Shown piece by piece: positions 11,241 through 25,540 of a stretch of 64,000 bases of DNA. This DNA is from Corythucha ciliata (taxonomy: Eukaryota > Arthropoda > Insecta > Hemiptera > Tingidae): positions 38,998,164 to 39,062,163 of the forward strand of contig CM075941.1 in the NCBI GenBank assembly GCA_038030265.1, read 5' to 3'. The position numbers and the translations under genes were made by a program. Every line of letters starts with the position of its first letter. Positions within the stretch are counted from its first letter, which is position 1. Below the pieces are notes generated by a model. The model was not told where the DNA came from and made no database searches. It saw only the letters and a program-made list of their open reading frames with translations.

Positions 11241-13239
11241 TACTACTTTTCTCAGTTTTCTCCTAATTACAATTTATTTAGCAGCTGAAGGAGTTGATAA
11301 GGGGTTGTATTTGAATACGGTCACGCTGTTACGCTTTTTCATTAAAGCTCTTCTTTAATTCCCATTACGAACAGAGCCTGTGCAGAAATATAATTGGAGA
11401 GGAAAGATCCGCTCTGATTGTAGGTGGTTTTTATAGCCTCTTCTCTACACGCTCTTCAATTGACCCTTTTCCCCAGTTGGCAGGAAGGGTGCTTTTTAGT
11501 CAAGGACTCTTCAAGTTCACTGATTACTGACTGGGATGACACCCAGTTTTATAAGGCGTGAAGGGTGAGAAATAAGAGAGATAGAGAACTGTGGTGCCTC
11601 AAATCCTTTTTGCTGCAACTAATGATAAAAAGATAGGGATTTTTTTTTCCCCCACTCTCGCTCTTCCTATTCAGAGCGTTGAGAGGCTTAAGAGCACGAT
11701 ATTGTGGAAACAGTACAGTTCCCCGCAACAAGGTTTACCTGCCCTCACCCTTTTGAAAAAGAGCCTATTGTGTTACGGCCGGGGTATACCAGAAGCGATT
11801 CATAAGCTTTATTTATTGGCGGTGGAACGGGCACATAAACTGTGTTTTTAAGCATCTGTTGTCTGGGGATCGAAAATAGACCTCCCGTAATCCTATTAGA
11901 ACTTTTTTTTTGTACACGTAAAAAAAATGGCTTGTTTTCACCTCAAGTGCTGATAAACACAAAAAATAACAATAACAGAAATTCATGAAACTTCAAGAAT
12001 TCTCCTTCTCCTATTTCAAATGTATGTGACGCACTGGACTTTGTTAAAAAGCCATTTCTTTCATAAGATATTAACGACATTCGACTGTGGGTGTATTGGC
12101 GTTACTCGCAGTTCATCAACAATGGCAATAATTGGAAGGTTTATATTTCACGTCGGGGGAAAAAAATAAATGACAATGGAGATGAGGCTAGTTATTGATA
12201 GGGTTGTCTCACTCAGCTGCTCATCCAATATGTGCGTGTCTGGGTTGACGTCCGTATGGAAATGTTAAATATACGCGCGAGAAAGAGAGAGAAAGAAAGG
12301 AAAAAGGAAAAAGACACAGGAAGAAAAAAGGGTTACTCGCGTGGGGAGAGCTAGTATTGAGCATCTGTCTAAAAAAAAAAAAAGAAATAAAAAAAAATGC
12401 AAAATAGGAAACGCTAGAGTTTTTCACAGTCGACTTGGAAGCCTGTGGGGTGAGACGAGGATGGTTAGGGGTGAGAAAAAACAGTGTCAGTCCTCACCAG
12501 GGGTGCGAAGGGTTTTATATAAAAAAAAGTGATTTGAATAGGGTTAGGAAATTAAAGGGTTGTATAGGGGTTAGGGACGGTGATAACTGTGCTGCGCTAT
12601 AATGTATGTATGGAATCGGATATACAAGAAAAAAGGATGTCAGGGGGTCGGCAGCTACCGTATCCTTTATGCAAAAAAAATAGGGAAAAAAACTCTTTGT
12701 GAAAGGGTGGCAGGGGTCTAACGATAGAACGGGTGCTTTCTGACAAAGAAGAGCTAACCACATCTTCTCTTATAACTTGCTACATCTCTAAACAGTGAGC
12801 TTATTTATAAATAGCAAAAATGATTGAAAGGGTTTTAACTTCAGCTAGCTGTTGGATTGTTTGTTTATTACCTCCATAGTGTTTTAATGATTGGCATGTA
12901 CACTTAAAAACCAGCACTCGAGTTACTCCGATTCCTTATTGTAGATTCTTATATCAAGCGGCCATAAATGATTTCATGTCGCACGTAACAAATAATTGTT
13001 GTAGTCGAGTAAGCCGAAAAAAAGATTGTCATTGCAATGAGAAAGTTCCATACGGGACCGGCTATACACTGTAGGTGCCCATGGGGAGGGTTTTGGGGGT
13101 CAGAACCCCTCAAGGAGTACTTCAGCCCAGCATAGTTGACAGCTAAGAAATAAAAAAAAATATTTATAGTAGATAAAATAAATAACTTTTAAAAAATTGA
13201 AAGAACAGAAACAAAAGAAACAAGAACAAAAAAAAAACG
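11241..13239. other. Unassigned DNA, purine-rich in places
   Basis: No gene or element recognised. It has A-rich and GA-rich segments (12275-12330, 12370-12400, 13145-13240). Confidence 0.4.
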
Positions 13240-14985
13240 GATTTGCTTGGCCCTAAAAGTTCGCTATTTAGTCCCGCTAAATCAATGGTATTCAAACCAA
13301 TAACCAGACGTGGATTCAGGCGTGCTGAATTGTGTGCTTCCCTCTATTAAAAATGCCTTGACAGCCATTCGCTGTCTAAAAATAGCTAAATTAGCTATGC
13401 CCAGTTGCCCATATAGCCTAGGATGACCGTACTCGCTCCCCAATATGGTAAAACTGACGATTTCCGTATTAAAAATTGCTAAACTTACTATTTGTGCCCT
13501 AAAAATGATTAAACTGACATGCACCCTAAAGGCGGCTAAACTGATTATTCGTGCCTAGGAAAAGCCTAAGCAGATGATTCCTGTCCTGTGAATTGCAAAA
13601 TCGATCATTCGCTCACCAAGAACGGCCGAACCGACCATTCCCGCATCAAGAATGGCCAAAACCGACCTTTCCCGCACCCAGAATGGCCAAACCGACCATT
13701 CCCACACCAAGAATGGCCAAACCGACCATTCACGCCTTGACTTGACCATTTGAACTATAAAAATGGCACAAATGACGATTTGAACCTTGAAAATAGCAAA
13801 ATACTGATTATTTGTTTGTGCACTAAAAATAGCCAAACTGGCTATTTTTACACTCTAAAAATGTCCAAATAACTGACTTTAAGAGCCCTAAAAATGGATT
13901 TCCTGACAATTTGCGCCCTGGAAATGCCCCAACACCTTCCTGAATCCAAAAATCGCAAATCATTCATGCGGCAAAAATTGCCAAACTGACCGTTCTCGCC
14001 TTGACTTGACGTAGTGTTCACGCCCTAAAAATGGCAAAACTGTCTCCATGTGCCCTTAAAAGGATAAAATGATAATTTACTCCACTAAAATACCTTAACA
14101 GGCTGCCTTAAAGCCTAAAAGCCTAAAATACCTTAATTAGCTGCCATAAAGATGGCCAAATTGACCAATCACACCTTGAAAATGGCTAAATTGGCAATTT
14201 CTACTCTAAAAATGGACAAACTGGCAATTCCCGTTCTAAAAACAGCATAACTGATCGTTCGGACCCTACACTGGCAAAACTGACGATTCGTACCGAGAAA
14301 ATATCACACTGACTATTCACGCTCTAGAAATAGCCATAATGTGCCGTAAAAATGGCCAAACTACATTTGAAAGGGCCTAGACAGATTATTCCTGTCCTGA
14401 AAATGACAAAAGCTACCATTAGCGCGTCAAAACTGGTCAAACTGAGCCTTCACGCCTGGAAAATGTCTAAATTGATGATTCGGGCCCTAAAAAAATAGCA
14501 AAATTTGCTATTCACGCTCCACAAATAGCATTCTCGTACAGTCGATTCTCGCGTCTCGGTCTAAAAATTGCTAAGCTGAGCATTTGCGCCTTAAAACGAT
14601 AAATACTGACCACTGGCGTTTCCACGCTGAACAAATGGGCCGTTTCCACCTTACCAACTGACTGACCACCCACATAGGTTACACGCACCCTAAGAAATGA
14701 CTGGATTAAACTGACTACTCTCGCGCCATAAAATTGCTTGGATGGCTAATCACGCCTAAAAAATGGCTATACAATAAAGGACGAATCGCATGCCCGCAGG
14801 AAATGACGAAACTTAACATGCGTGCTTCTAAAATGACCAAACTGAAGCCTTCGCGCCTAAGAAATTGCTTAATTCAGACGATTCGTCCGCTAAAAATAGC
14901 CGAATTGCTCATTTGCACCTTGCAGATGGCGTAACTGTTAACTGACGGCTCATGCCATTAAAATGCCTAGTCTGACTTAACATGT
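13240..14985 (+). repeat. Degenerate minisatellite, family C (about 30 bp period, 1.75 kb)
   Basis: About 55-60 imperfect units of the type CTAAAAATGGCCAAACTGAC followed by CATTCGCGCC or CATTCACGCC. The best-preserved units are at 13620-13740. The minus frame through them is open in part only because the period is a multiple of three. Confidence 0.9.
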
Positions 14986-16655
14986 CTGGCATGCGTGAGG
15001 GTATTTCAATGCGTAAGTCCCCGCCAGTGTCTCAAGAACCCTTGAAACCCCTAAAGGAGAGGTCGTAAAAATAAACAAAGGATTTATTATTTTAATTATT
15101 GAATGCACATCCTATATAATATAATTTTGTGATTTGAAAACCCTTCCCAAGAAAAAATAGTGTGCACGCTGCTGTTATACGCATCTTACGCATCTTACAG
15201 TGATAGTTCAAATATGTAGTTTTTGGCAACCAGCCTACTGAGTCAAAAATGCTTTCGACTGCCCTGAGCCTTCCTCAGTGATGTTGCGACTTTAAAGTCA
15301 AGAATATCGATGGAAACCCAAGCTCATGGGTCCCCCTTGCGTGCAATTATGTCATGGGAAACACAAACATGAACTGTTTCCTTGTGTAGCATATAAGCTT
15401 TGAAAACAGTGAGGCTGTCAGAGAGAGGGTGGCAAGCGTGTAAATTTTTTTTTTTTTTTTAAATTCCACCGAATTTATTATGCATCAACGTACGTATCTA
15501 GCTCAAACCCTGACTTCTCCGCTAAAGTAAAATTAAATTTTAATCCAACCCACCTAATGAACTCACTGTTTCAAACTATAATAATGAAGCGAAAGGAGCG
15601 CTACAGTTGATGAGAGCAAAATCCTTTGTAAAGGCAACTTCAAAGGAGTTACTCAGAATGCGTGTCCGTTTCTCTTTCCCTTGCCAAGTTCTTATTTGTT
15701 CCAGGTAGTTGGGGAGCTCCTTTGTTCAAGGTGGAAAAGCGTGGGCTGGGAAAAAGGGGGGAATGGTATAGAAGAAGAGGCATTGAAGACTCTTCATTAG
15801 CACATGTGCAAAGTCAATACCAGCAGTAAGACTCGGAAAAGCAACCCCCACCCCGATCCCAACCCCTCTCTGACTCTCTTTTAAGGGAGACCGTGCAAGT
15901 TTCTCCCATACGCAAACATTGTACACTAAAGCTTCTGGTTAATTAAGTCAATACATGGTAATTTGTGATAGACAAACAACGCGGGCAAACTGTATTGGCC
16001 CAAGGCGCGGGAGGTAAAGGTATGGGACTTTTGCCGTTGTAATGAGGTCGGTCTTCTTGTGTTTGCTTTTAGGTTTCGCTTGGCTTCTTAGCGAAGCAAG
16101 TCGCAAACCTCCCCCCCCCCCCTTCAAACCACTTCTCTCATCTCATCTTCTTCCGTAAAGCCCATATCAATCATGTATGACCTTTTAGCCTTGCATGGTT
16201 GTTTTCCATTACGCTCTGAGTTCTCCCTTCAATGCTAAACCTCTTCAATTTTCGAGTAAGAAAGGGGCAAAAGAGAGAAAGAGAGGCAGACTCAGCCAAT
16301 TATGTATAAAATTTATGAACGTATTGTACTCCAAAAACTAAATCTGGCCCTTGTAGAGGAAAAAAAACGAACAGAACAGGGGCGAGCTATTGGGATGCCG
16401 CCTCCCCTGTACTCCTAGCTTTTAGTTTTTTCCTTCTTCTAGTGACTTCGAGTTGGATCGACCGATTCTAAAACCGTCGATTTTTAAGATCCCAAAAAAT
16501 CTGATTGTAGGTGGATATTACTTCTGATTTTCCATGCTTTCATGACCCTCTTTCCTATAGGAAAGCGCTGATTATGTAGAATCTGAAAACATACTCTCAC
16601 CCCCCCCTCCACCAGCCATACAAGGCTTTTAAACTCCACGCACTAATTTATGGTG
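14986..16655. other. Unassigned DNA
   Basis: No gene recognised. Holds a T run at 15447-15461 and a C run near 16111-16122. Confidence 0.4.
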
Positions 16656-17378
16656 TGCTTGTGAAATCAATTTCGCGGGTTTCAACCACTATAGAAACCG
16701 AAATTTTGCGGATTATTAGCAAATAACGGAAAAAAAATCGGTGATCCTGCTCAATCAAAAAGTCAATTTCGTAGGGTTGACTCGTTGAAAAAATCAAATT
16801 CACAGGTTTTGGTCCTTCAAAATAGCCATTCCACGGACTAGCGTCTTTCGAAGTTCAAAATTCGCGGATTTGACACTTACAGAACCCTATTTCTCGGCTT
16901 TGCCTATTTCAAGAACTAATTTCGCCTTTTAGCTTTTTCAAAACCCAATGCATACCGCCGGTTTTGGCTCATCTTCAAAAACCTAATTTCGCAAATGATT
17001 GACGCCGTAAAAACCACACAGGGTTTTCCTTGAATTTATTCTGGAAAAATGCGACCTTTTTTATCCGCGAAATGACCAAACTCGCAAGTTTTCTCAATTT
17101 CACTTACGGAACGGCCAGAATTGCAACTTGTACAATTCGAGCCGCAAAATTGAGAATTTCGTGAATTGAGAATGTTTAGCCAGAATTCTGAGCCACATTA
17201 GAACCATCCAATTCGCAGTTTTGTTTTCAATTGCATCCGCAAAACAGACAAAATGGTGATTTTTGTTATTTTCAGCTGTGAGACGAACAAACTTGCCGAT
17301 TGTCTATTTTCGCCTAGGCGCAGCGAGCAAATCGCGGTTTTTCGCTTTTTTTAACATCCATGCTTTTTGTTGTTGTTT

Positions 17379-17424
<46 letters not shown>

Positions 17425-18300
17425 GGTTTTTTGTTTTTGTTGTTCATGAATCAGCCAAAATACTTCGGAATTAGCCGCAAGAATCGCTGGATTTCTCGGT
17501 TTTATCCGCAAGACAGCCAGTATCGCGGAACGGCCAAACTTACGGGTTTTCTACTCCACTTTTAACAGCAGAAAAGCCGAACTCAAGGTTTTCTCAATTA
17601 AATCTGAGGAGCAGCGCAATTCACGCGGTTCTACACATTTCCCTACCTTTCAACGCCCCCCTTTTTCGGATTATCGACACTCACAGAACCCAATCTCGCG
17701 GCGTTTGCTCTCTCTAAAAAAACAATTTCGCTGGATTGACTCTCTAAAAAGCTCAATTTCGCTCGATCGACTCTCCATAATCCAATTTTGTGGGGTTGAC
17801 CAATTGAAAAATCCAACCTCACGTCGTTGAGACTTTCAAAAAGCCATTTTGCACATTTGGTATCATCTAAACCGCAATTCCGCTGAGTGGGCTCTTTCGT
17901 GTTTCAAATTTCGTGGATTTGACACTTATAGAATCCAATTCTAAGTATTTTGCTCATACGAAAACTAATTTTGCTTGTGTCTCCTTTAAAAATTACTACT
18001 ATTCCGCCGGTTTGGCTCTTACATAAAACTGAGATCACAGAAGTCCCAGATCTGGTCCGTCAGAAACGAATTTCGCGGGATCAGCTCCCTAAAAAAGACA
18101 ACGGATTTCACCCCTTAAAAATCAAGTTTTTACGTTGATGGCGTTGGCTCGTTTTAAAGAGAAGAGGGTCTGGCTATTTCAAAAAACATAATTTTGCAAC
18201 GTTGATCTATTCAAAAAGCCAATTTGGTTGGTCCGAAAATGAAATTTCACGAGGTTTGGCTCATTCGAATAACCACTTTCACAAAAAACCATTCATCCAA
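16656..18300 (+). repeat. Degenerate minisatellite, families A and B mixed
   Basis: Family A units (CAATTTCGCGGGTTT, CTCTTTAAAAA) at 16660-17000 and 17640-18300 flank a segment at 17040-17620 where the spacing and wording are closer to family B (GCCAGAATTGCAACTTG, TTTTCTCAATT). This suggests the two families grade into each other. Confidence 0.75.
17366..17445 (+). repeat. (TTG)n microsatellite
   Basis: Pure TTG repeats at about 17379-17424 with interrupted ends. It encodes poly-Cys or poly-Thr in open frames that are artefacts. Confidence 0.95.
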
Positions 18301-19143
18301 TATTGGGGGGGGGGGGTCTTGAACTGTTTCATGTAAAATGCCCCTCGTATAACCTTTAGATAATTTTTTTTCCCCTATATGCAGACGAATTAATTGCTGC
18401 TGGCTATCATGTCACTAGAATAAAAAGGCTCACGAGTTCGAGTGGCCGGACCACCCACCGGATCCAGTTGAGAGGGCAGAATTAATGTTGTACTGGCTAA
18501 AGAATAAGATTCTTGACCAAAATTTCCATACCAAGCTGCAATAACAAGGTTTTCAGCCATAATTGCCAATTACAGCGGTCAAGTTGAAATTTTTCTGGTT
18601 CAAAATGAATGGATTTTGGCCAATAGAACTAAAAACACCTACGCACCATCTATACACTGGATGGTCACCTTTACGCATTTCAAGGCCATTTTCTCAGAGG
18701 TACCAGTGGTTTTCGAACACTCTTATACCATGATGCTCAACCGAGAAGTACAGCCGGTTCCTGCCCAAAACGCAACAGACTAGCTCACAGCACCCCTTAA
18801 ATTACCCTTAAGTGAGCGTTTCGCGTTTCAGCGGATTTTCTCAACTCCGGAGCGGCCCAGTGGGGTTCATGTGTGTCTAGGCTCTTCCTTGGACTTTCGA
18901 TTATGTGGCCACTGTGTGCTCAAAACGAACCACGTCGGCCATCACATCGCAAATCCCTTTCAACGATTTTCGAAAATACGTAATGATTTTCATATTCCCC
19001 GCTTCAAAAAACCTGTAGATACGCGGATTCGTCAAATTTTTACATTTTGGCTATTTTTGTCATAATCGCTCAGTTTATGAGTCATTTTTACCTGTTGTTT
19101 CAATTTCAGCCGGACACTGCGTTCTGGAGTCTCTGCTCAATAT
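18301..19143. other. Unassigned DNA
   Basis: Begins with a G run (18305-18316). Nothing else recognised. Confidence 0.35.
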
Positions 19144-19267
19144 TGAGTCCGTTCCATCGTTCCACTTATGAAGAAAATCATCTGGTTTCATTCAATTTTT
19201 CTGACAATGAAATCAAGTGGTTTTCTTCACTAGTGTAGCTAGTGCAAAAAACAATGGAACGGACCTA
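19144..19267 (-). mobile_element. MITE of the GGTCCGTTC family
   Basis: The left end TGAGTCCGTTCCATCGTTCC and right end ACAATGGAACGGACCTA are inverted repeats. The interior block CACTAGTGTAGCTAG lies near the right end, whereas in the copy at 31552-31694 it lies near the left, so the two are in opposite orientation. Ends at TA. Confidence 0.8.
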
Positions 19268-19689
19268 TTGACAATTGCAACCGGTTTCCTACATAAAGCC
19301 GCCGAAAGGTTGACAGCATCGTTTAAAATAGTCAAAACTGATCGTTTTTCTTTGTCATAGATTTAGTCGATTTTCTCGGTTCCAGTGCGGCTCTTTCTGG
19401 TAGTCTTCAAGGCTGTCAAAGAGGTCAAAAAGTGAGAGGGAGGTTGAACGTGTGCAAAAATCAAGCCGCGGACACCACTGGCCATGTCTTCTACCGTGCT
19501 CCCAGCCGTGGGAAGGGAGAGGCTTCGGTGTTTTTCTTCCCTTTTTTTCACTTTTCCATTAATTCTGAAAAATTCGGGTCTGGAATCCAGAACAACGAAC
19601 CAGACATTTTCGTTCACAATCTGATCCGAAATCTATCATAGGCGTTAACTTTTTCAAGAGCCAAAGATTGCAATTTAGGCTATTCTAAC
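19268..19689. other. Unassigned DNA
   Basis: No gene or repeat recognised. Confidence 0.35.
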
Positions 19690-20940
19690 CCGCCCTCCCT
19701 AATTTCAGTCTTTCAAACCCAAATTTTGTGGATGGGGCTCGTTCAGATCACAATTTCAGGAATTTTTGTTGTTTCCATTACAAAATTTCGTGGGTTTGGC
19801 TAATTAAACCCCTATTTCACGAACATTCACTATTCCAAACCCGTATTTCTTTAATTGCGCTCCTATAGATCGACAAGTTTCTTATGGACCTTCTACGTAG
19901 TGGTAAATTCAGTTAACTTTGTAAACACATGTTCCTAGAACCATCTGGAAATTTGGGCCCTCAGGGTCCATTAGAAACTTGTCAAGTTATACAAACCCAA
20001 ATTTCGGAAATGTAAAAGTTTTATGAAAAACCCAAATTCCATGGCTTTAGTTCTTTCTATAGTATTTCCGTTAATTCGAAGAAATAATTCGACTCGTATA
20101 AAATACGGAGTGACGTCTTTTGGCTCTGTTTTCGCCACGGATTTTGGTTCTTCCGTAACCGACAGTCGCCCGCCAAATTTCCCGAATTTTCAGCGTTTCA
20201 ATCACCAATTTCGCGTATTTTCAATGTTTCAAAAAACAAAGTTCTTGGTTTTAGCTCCTTCTAAAATCGGGTTCGCAAGTTTGGCTAATTCGAAAAACTA
20301 ATTTTGATCTTCCAAAAACCAAAATCATGAATTTGGCTCATTCGAAAACCTAATTTCTCTATTTTGTATCTTACAAACCCCAGGTTCACGGATTCTCTCT
20401 CTTTAAAACCCAGATTTTTTGGATTCGTCTCACTCAATCTCTAATTTCGGGCATTTTTGCTATTTCAAAAACGAAGTTTCGTTGGTTTTGTTCTTTCAAA
20501 CTCCAATTTTGTGGACGTTTACTCTTTCAAACTCCTTCAAGACCTAATTCCGGGGATGTAAGCGTTATGGATAAGCAAACTTGGTCGGCTTAAGCACTTA
20601 CTATAATTTTGGTTAATTAGGCTGTTTTGAAAATGAAATGTCGTGACTTTGGCTTTTTCAAACCACAGTTCTGCCGCGGATTTTGCACGTAAATTGCTAC
20701 TTCATATCTCAATTTCGCGCACTTAAATTCTTTGAAACACCAAATGTCTTTGCTTTAGCTCTTTCTAACAAGTGGTTCCGCGGAGGTTCGCTGATCTGGC
20801 TTGTTCGAGAAACTTATTTTGCTCTTTCAATCCGGAATCAACGTGTTTCGATAATTAAAAAACCAAATTTCATCATTTTGGCTTTTACAAACCCCTGTTT
20901 GGCGAATATTGTCTCTTCCAAAACTTTAATTCACGGATAT
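19690..20940 (+). repeat. Degenerate minisatellite, family A
   Basis: Units such as CCCAAATTTTGTGG and CCAATTTCGCG with TTGGCTCTTTCAAA linkers, about 30 bp apart. It ends in a C run (20951-20960) and is interrupted by the MITE at 19872-19983. Confidence 0.8.
19872..19983. mobile_element. Short MITE inside a family A array, 112 bp
   Basis: Inverted ends GACAAGTTTCTTATGGACC (left) and GGTCCATTAGAAACTTGTC (right), one mismatch. Non-coding. Confidence 0.75.
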
Positions 20941-23900
20941 CGCTCCTTGTACCCCCCCCCCCGGACCACCGAATCCACAGGTATCCCGGGGCCCCTAACT
21001 GAAACACTCAAGCAGTCGTCTGCGGGCCCATCTCTGGCGCATTTTGAAATGGGAATGGTCTGCTACTGCGGTCCAATAATCGGTTTGTCCTAGAATATTA
21101 CGCAGGTGCGTATTTGTCAAGGGGAAGGCGATGTAAAATGTAAATTTTAAGTGCGTCCGCGTCGCTCTGTTACGCCGCTGTGGGCCGGAGCCTCCGCGCA
21201 CATCACGCATGAGCACTTTGAACTGCCACGGAGTAACCACTGCTAAACTGCCAAGTGGTCGTACCCCCATGAGTTCAGCTGCCCCACACTCCGTGTCCTC
21301 GAGTTCAAGGGGGGGGGGGCATTATGTATAGCCGTCACTCGAGGACCACTTTTTTGAACCGTTTATTAAGTTGATCAGTATGTCTTATAAAGTTATAAGC
21401 TATAACCTTCACTACATTTCGGCTTCTTTGGTGACACCGGGGAGGGGGGGGGGCGAAATGATCGTTTATAAGTCACTGAATTATAGTGATAAATTGATAA
21501 TCCAATAAGCGGAAATGTGCATAAGTTAATTTATAGCGATTTCCATTCAACACACTACACTAAACTTCCATGCTTGATTTTTGCAGTTCCGAGTTCTGGT
21601 ATAGGCTTGGGATTACTTATCATAAATATTACTTTCTAATAACTCTTGAATAAATAATTATCTGGGTAAGACTAATAAGCCCTCGAGATGACGATGGAAG
21701 GGGAAGTTGAGTGGAGGGATAGTAATATTTGATACTGCTTCAATCTGAGAAAGGTTCTCTTGATGCATTAGTGGTCTTGGTGCTATAGGGAGGAGCAAGC
21801 CATACATAATAGAAGCTAGGAAACTCCTCACCCCTCCCCCACCACCACTCTCCACACTTTATCCATTTTAACTTCATCACTCTCTCGCTCTTACACGTTT
21901 CTCCTTCGCATTTTCTTCCGTTTCTCCCATTCCTCATAACCCCCCTGCCACGACTCACTTCAAGATTCGGCGGCCCACTATTAACATACTAATCATCCCT
22001 CTCCTGTATTCGCTTTTCCTCAAAACCTCCACATTTACAGTTTAATGCGCCAGTCTCTGCTGTGCGAAAACCACTGTCATTTGCCAAAAACAGACCTTCG
22101 GGATGAGGTTTGATGGTGACGAAGGGCACGAGGGGGGTGGGGTGAAAGGGACGAGGAAATATCTCTCACTGCCATGTGACGTGCTAATTACCAAAAGGGA
22201 ACTGACGTCATTTGCAAGTTTTCTGTTTTAATGACTCTTCAAACGTAAAATGTGCCCCTCGCGGCAAGCTGTTTCTGAAGCTCAGGTTCTTTTCCGAGAC
22301 TCCCCCCCCCTCATCACCACACAACAAATCCGTCCATTACCAATCGTCATTGCTCATATAAGGTTGACATACTTTGCAGAACTTCATAACAGAGTCTTAG
22401 AAGAATGCCCCTCGAAAGAGAAACAACTTTTTACAAAGTTGCTTTTTGACAGAGTTCAGAAAACCTTTTCATTTAAGGAAACCTGAGGCATTAATTAATG
22501 TTAGGCCTTAAAATCAGATTACAACTTGGTAATTAGGTGGGACATGAACAGCAAACTACCATAAATGGTATAGAAGAGTAATCTGAAGTAAGCTAACGAA
22601 TATACCGCTGAGTGAAAGAGCTTTTGGCCTATTTCATTATCCTTTTAGATATTGAGGAAAGAGGGTTTTCCTCTACTATACTCGTACAAAGACGATGTAC
22701 AGAACGGTAATGAGAGTGAACTATAAGTAAAACGCTAGGAAGGAGGATGGTTATAAGAGATAGGAAAAGTGAAAAGCCAAGGTATAACAATAACCTGGAT
22801 GAAGGGAAAGGATTTGAAGAGGGGTTTTACATCACACGACCGTAAGACAAAGTTCTTGATGGTTCCTTCTTCAACTTGAAGGTTTGCACCTTAACTTTGT
22901 GCCTGTTTAGTAATAAAACGGGAGGGCTAATGTACAAGAGAGAAGCAACTTGATCGTGCTTATTAAATTGTTCTCAGATTCCTTCGTGATGAAGGGGAAT
23001 GCCAAATATCTAGCGTGATGAGACGGTGCTCGGATAATAAAACTACGATCTCAGGTGTTCGAAACTACGTCGAATTTCTTAATTTTAGGGCGGGCGACGA
23101 TCTATATTCAAGGCTTTAGGGACTACGATTTTTTTCTAATTTCGTCCTCTATGTTTTACTCCTGTAACCTTGACGCATCAAAAAAGGGAGGAAAGGGAAA
23201 AATGAAAAATATAAGTCTTGATGAGCGGCCAACTGGAACGTGTAACGTAGACGCTTCTATTTGTCTTGCCTCTTTCGAGCTTCCAACTCACCTCTCATCC
23301 CCTTGAAAACTCTTCCATATTAAACAAGGTCCCACCATATTCGCTTCTCGGATTTTCCCTTACTGCTACACGAAAAAAATAAAAAATAAAAAGGTTCATT
23401 GTCGGAAAGAAGGACTGAGTGAAATAAGTTTATATTGACAAAGGAAACATTACTCGAGAAAAAGTTTAAATTGAATATTGAGTTAATAAAGATTCTGTGT
23501 TTTCAACCATGAAACAAAAAGTTCTGGGTTTTTCTTTATTTGATTTTCTGTTCACATTATATTAAAACGGTAAACTCCGCCAACGCGTGTGTTGGGACCA
23601 TATTTCTCGTTGATAGATAAACTGCGCGACAGTTCGATTGGGTTACTTCATTCACAAATGACTCATGGGAAGGGCGTGTGGGGACGCTGTGCCCTGGTAA
23701 ACAAATTGACGAAAAGCGGAAACTCATCGAAAATTTTAGGAAAGGGAAAAGCCCGCACTGTAGTTTCTATATAGGCAGATATAGGCTTCGAAGGGTTCTA
23801 TCCCAACCAGGTTCTTTTCAACTGCTAATGAAACACCATTAATTAATGGAGGGAAGAGGAAGGCCCTGGGACGGTCCTTGCAAACTACTATGTCCCTCTC

Positions 23901-25540
23901 CCCAGAGATAATCTCGTTTCCTAGGAAGAGGGGCCAGTGTTGCCATGGTTTCACCTCGTGAAGCTGAAAGGGCATTTCCTTTTCCACCCCTTTGCGCTTT
24001 CTAATCTTCAAGCTATCTGGCAGGACCTTCCCTTATTTATTGCTCTTTCTTGGGTGCCTAAAAGGAAAACGAAATATTTTCAACAAGAAAATGCCATTTG
24101 TTCCAGAGCTGAATATAGAATTATAACTTAATTCTAATATAAAATTATAGCGTATTAACTATATTTTATTATAAAAGTTACTGCGAAGATTTCACAGATC
24201 TTAAACGAATTAAAAACTCTTATTGATCGTAAAAGTCTCTCAAGGTTAAAATCATTTCAAGTTCAATTGCATGGCACTTGAATAAATTATTCACTACAAC
24301 GTCATAAAAGTTAAGGCCCAGCTAATGTGTATAAAGAGCCAAACAATTAAGCGATTCTTTAGAAGTCCATTTTCAACGTCCGTAAAACACCGAATTAAAT
24401 ACCTACTCGATCCTTTTCAAAACAGTTTTCTAAAAATGCAAATCCTCCGTAACACACGACGCAATGGCTTAAAAAATATAACAACAAAACAAGACGGTTT
24501 AGTTGCCAGTGGGCCCCTAACTAAATGGAAGATGTTATTGAGAGGGGTTGACGATGAAGGGGGGACCTTAACGAGAAAAATAGCCCTTTGCTCCCAAGGG
24601 TCAGGCGGGCGTGACCCCTTCGTGAGCACACCTCAAAAAAAAAAAGGGAGAGAGAGATAAAAAGAGGCGGAAAACTATGGTGATGAATGAACTTTTAAAA
24701 CACCGCCTCCTATTATAACATGGGCTGGACATCAATTGACCACAAGTGGGTAGAAGTATTTTTTGTTTAATGTTCTTATTGAAGAGGGTGACCGGCCATT
24801 GCAGATGCTGTAGAAAGGGTAACAGGATAAATAAGGCGTATGAAACATTTATCGATAGCCTGTCAATATTTTAGGGTTTAAATCGTTACAAGGCAACGGT
24901 TAGGGGTGGAGGAGGGTGAGGGCTACAAACCAGGTAACGGCGTATATGATAATGTGAGTAAAGGGTTAAAGTTTTTTTTTTCCTCTCTTTTCATTCCGTT
25001 TGACACAATGTGTCGCGTATAACGAAGAAGAGAAGGGCGACGAGTACACCCAATAATTCCCTACGCGCTCCAGGTATATACAATCCAGGTGTATCCGCGG
25101 CATTCTTCGATCTGACTCTGATTGCCTTCACGGATTTAGGTGACATACAAATAATTTATTTCCGTTCAGCTGGATCATAATCATATGCTAATCTTTGTGA
25201 TTCAGATTTTACCTGAGGTGCGGAGAGCGATTACAATTCAAACGCAGCGGCTGAAATTAGGGCTGCGCTATAGTAATCGTTTAAAAAAAAAAGTATTTCT
25301 CTCCAATTTGAGCATCGCGTACATCATTGACATCACTGGGTCAAGTAGAGCATTCTATACCGACGATGAACCTCTCACGAGGAATAGAAGGTAAAAACAC
25401 ATCACATCTCTCATTCTCATGGAGAAATAAGTTTATTACGAATAATTAATTATTAGTAGTAGCGGTGAACCGAAGGGGATCCATCTGCACGGCCGTCTTC
25501 ATTAAAGTTGGGGCTTCGGGCCTGGGATAACGTCGGGCCC
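20941..25540. other. Longest stretch without recognisable repeats or genes
   Basis: About 4.6 kb in which I recognise no protein, RNA or transposon. G or C runs of 8-11 occur at about 20951, 21310, 21446 and 22301. The longest open frame (24325-24660, plus, 111 codons) is basic, ends in a purine-rich tract, and shows no domain. This is where host regulatory or exon sequence would be worth seeking by comparison. Confidence 0.4.

Noticed and set aside
13240..14985. Regularly spaced repeats that might suggest a CRISPR array
   Set aside because: Units are imperfect and contiguous, without unique spacers of constant length, and the context is animal DNA with transposons.
17263..17565. Plus frame rich in Cys and minus frame rich in Thr
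   Set aside because: Both come from a (TTG)n microsatellite inside a degenerate minisatellite.
24325..24660. 111-codon plus frame as a host gene
   Set aside because: No domain, ends in a purine-rich tract, and a minus-strand frame is open over the same span; insufficient support.
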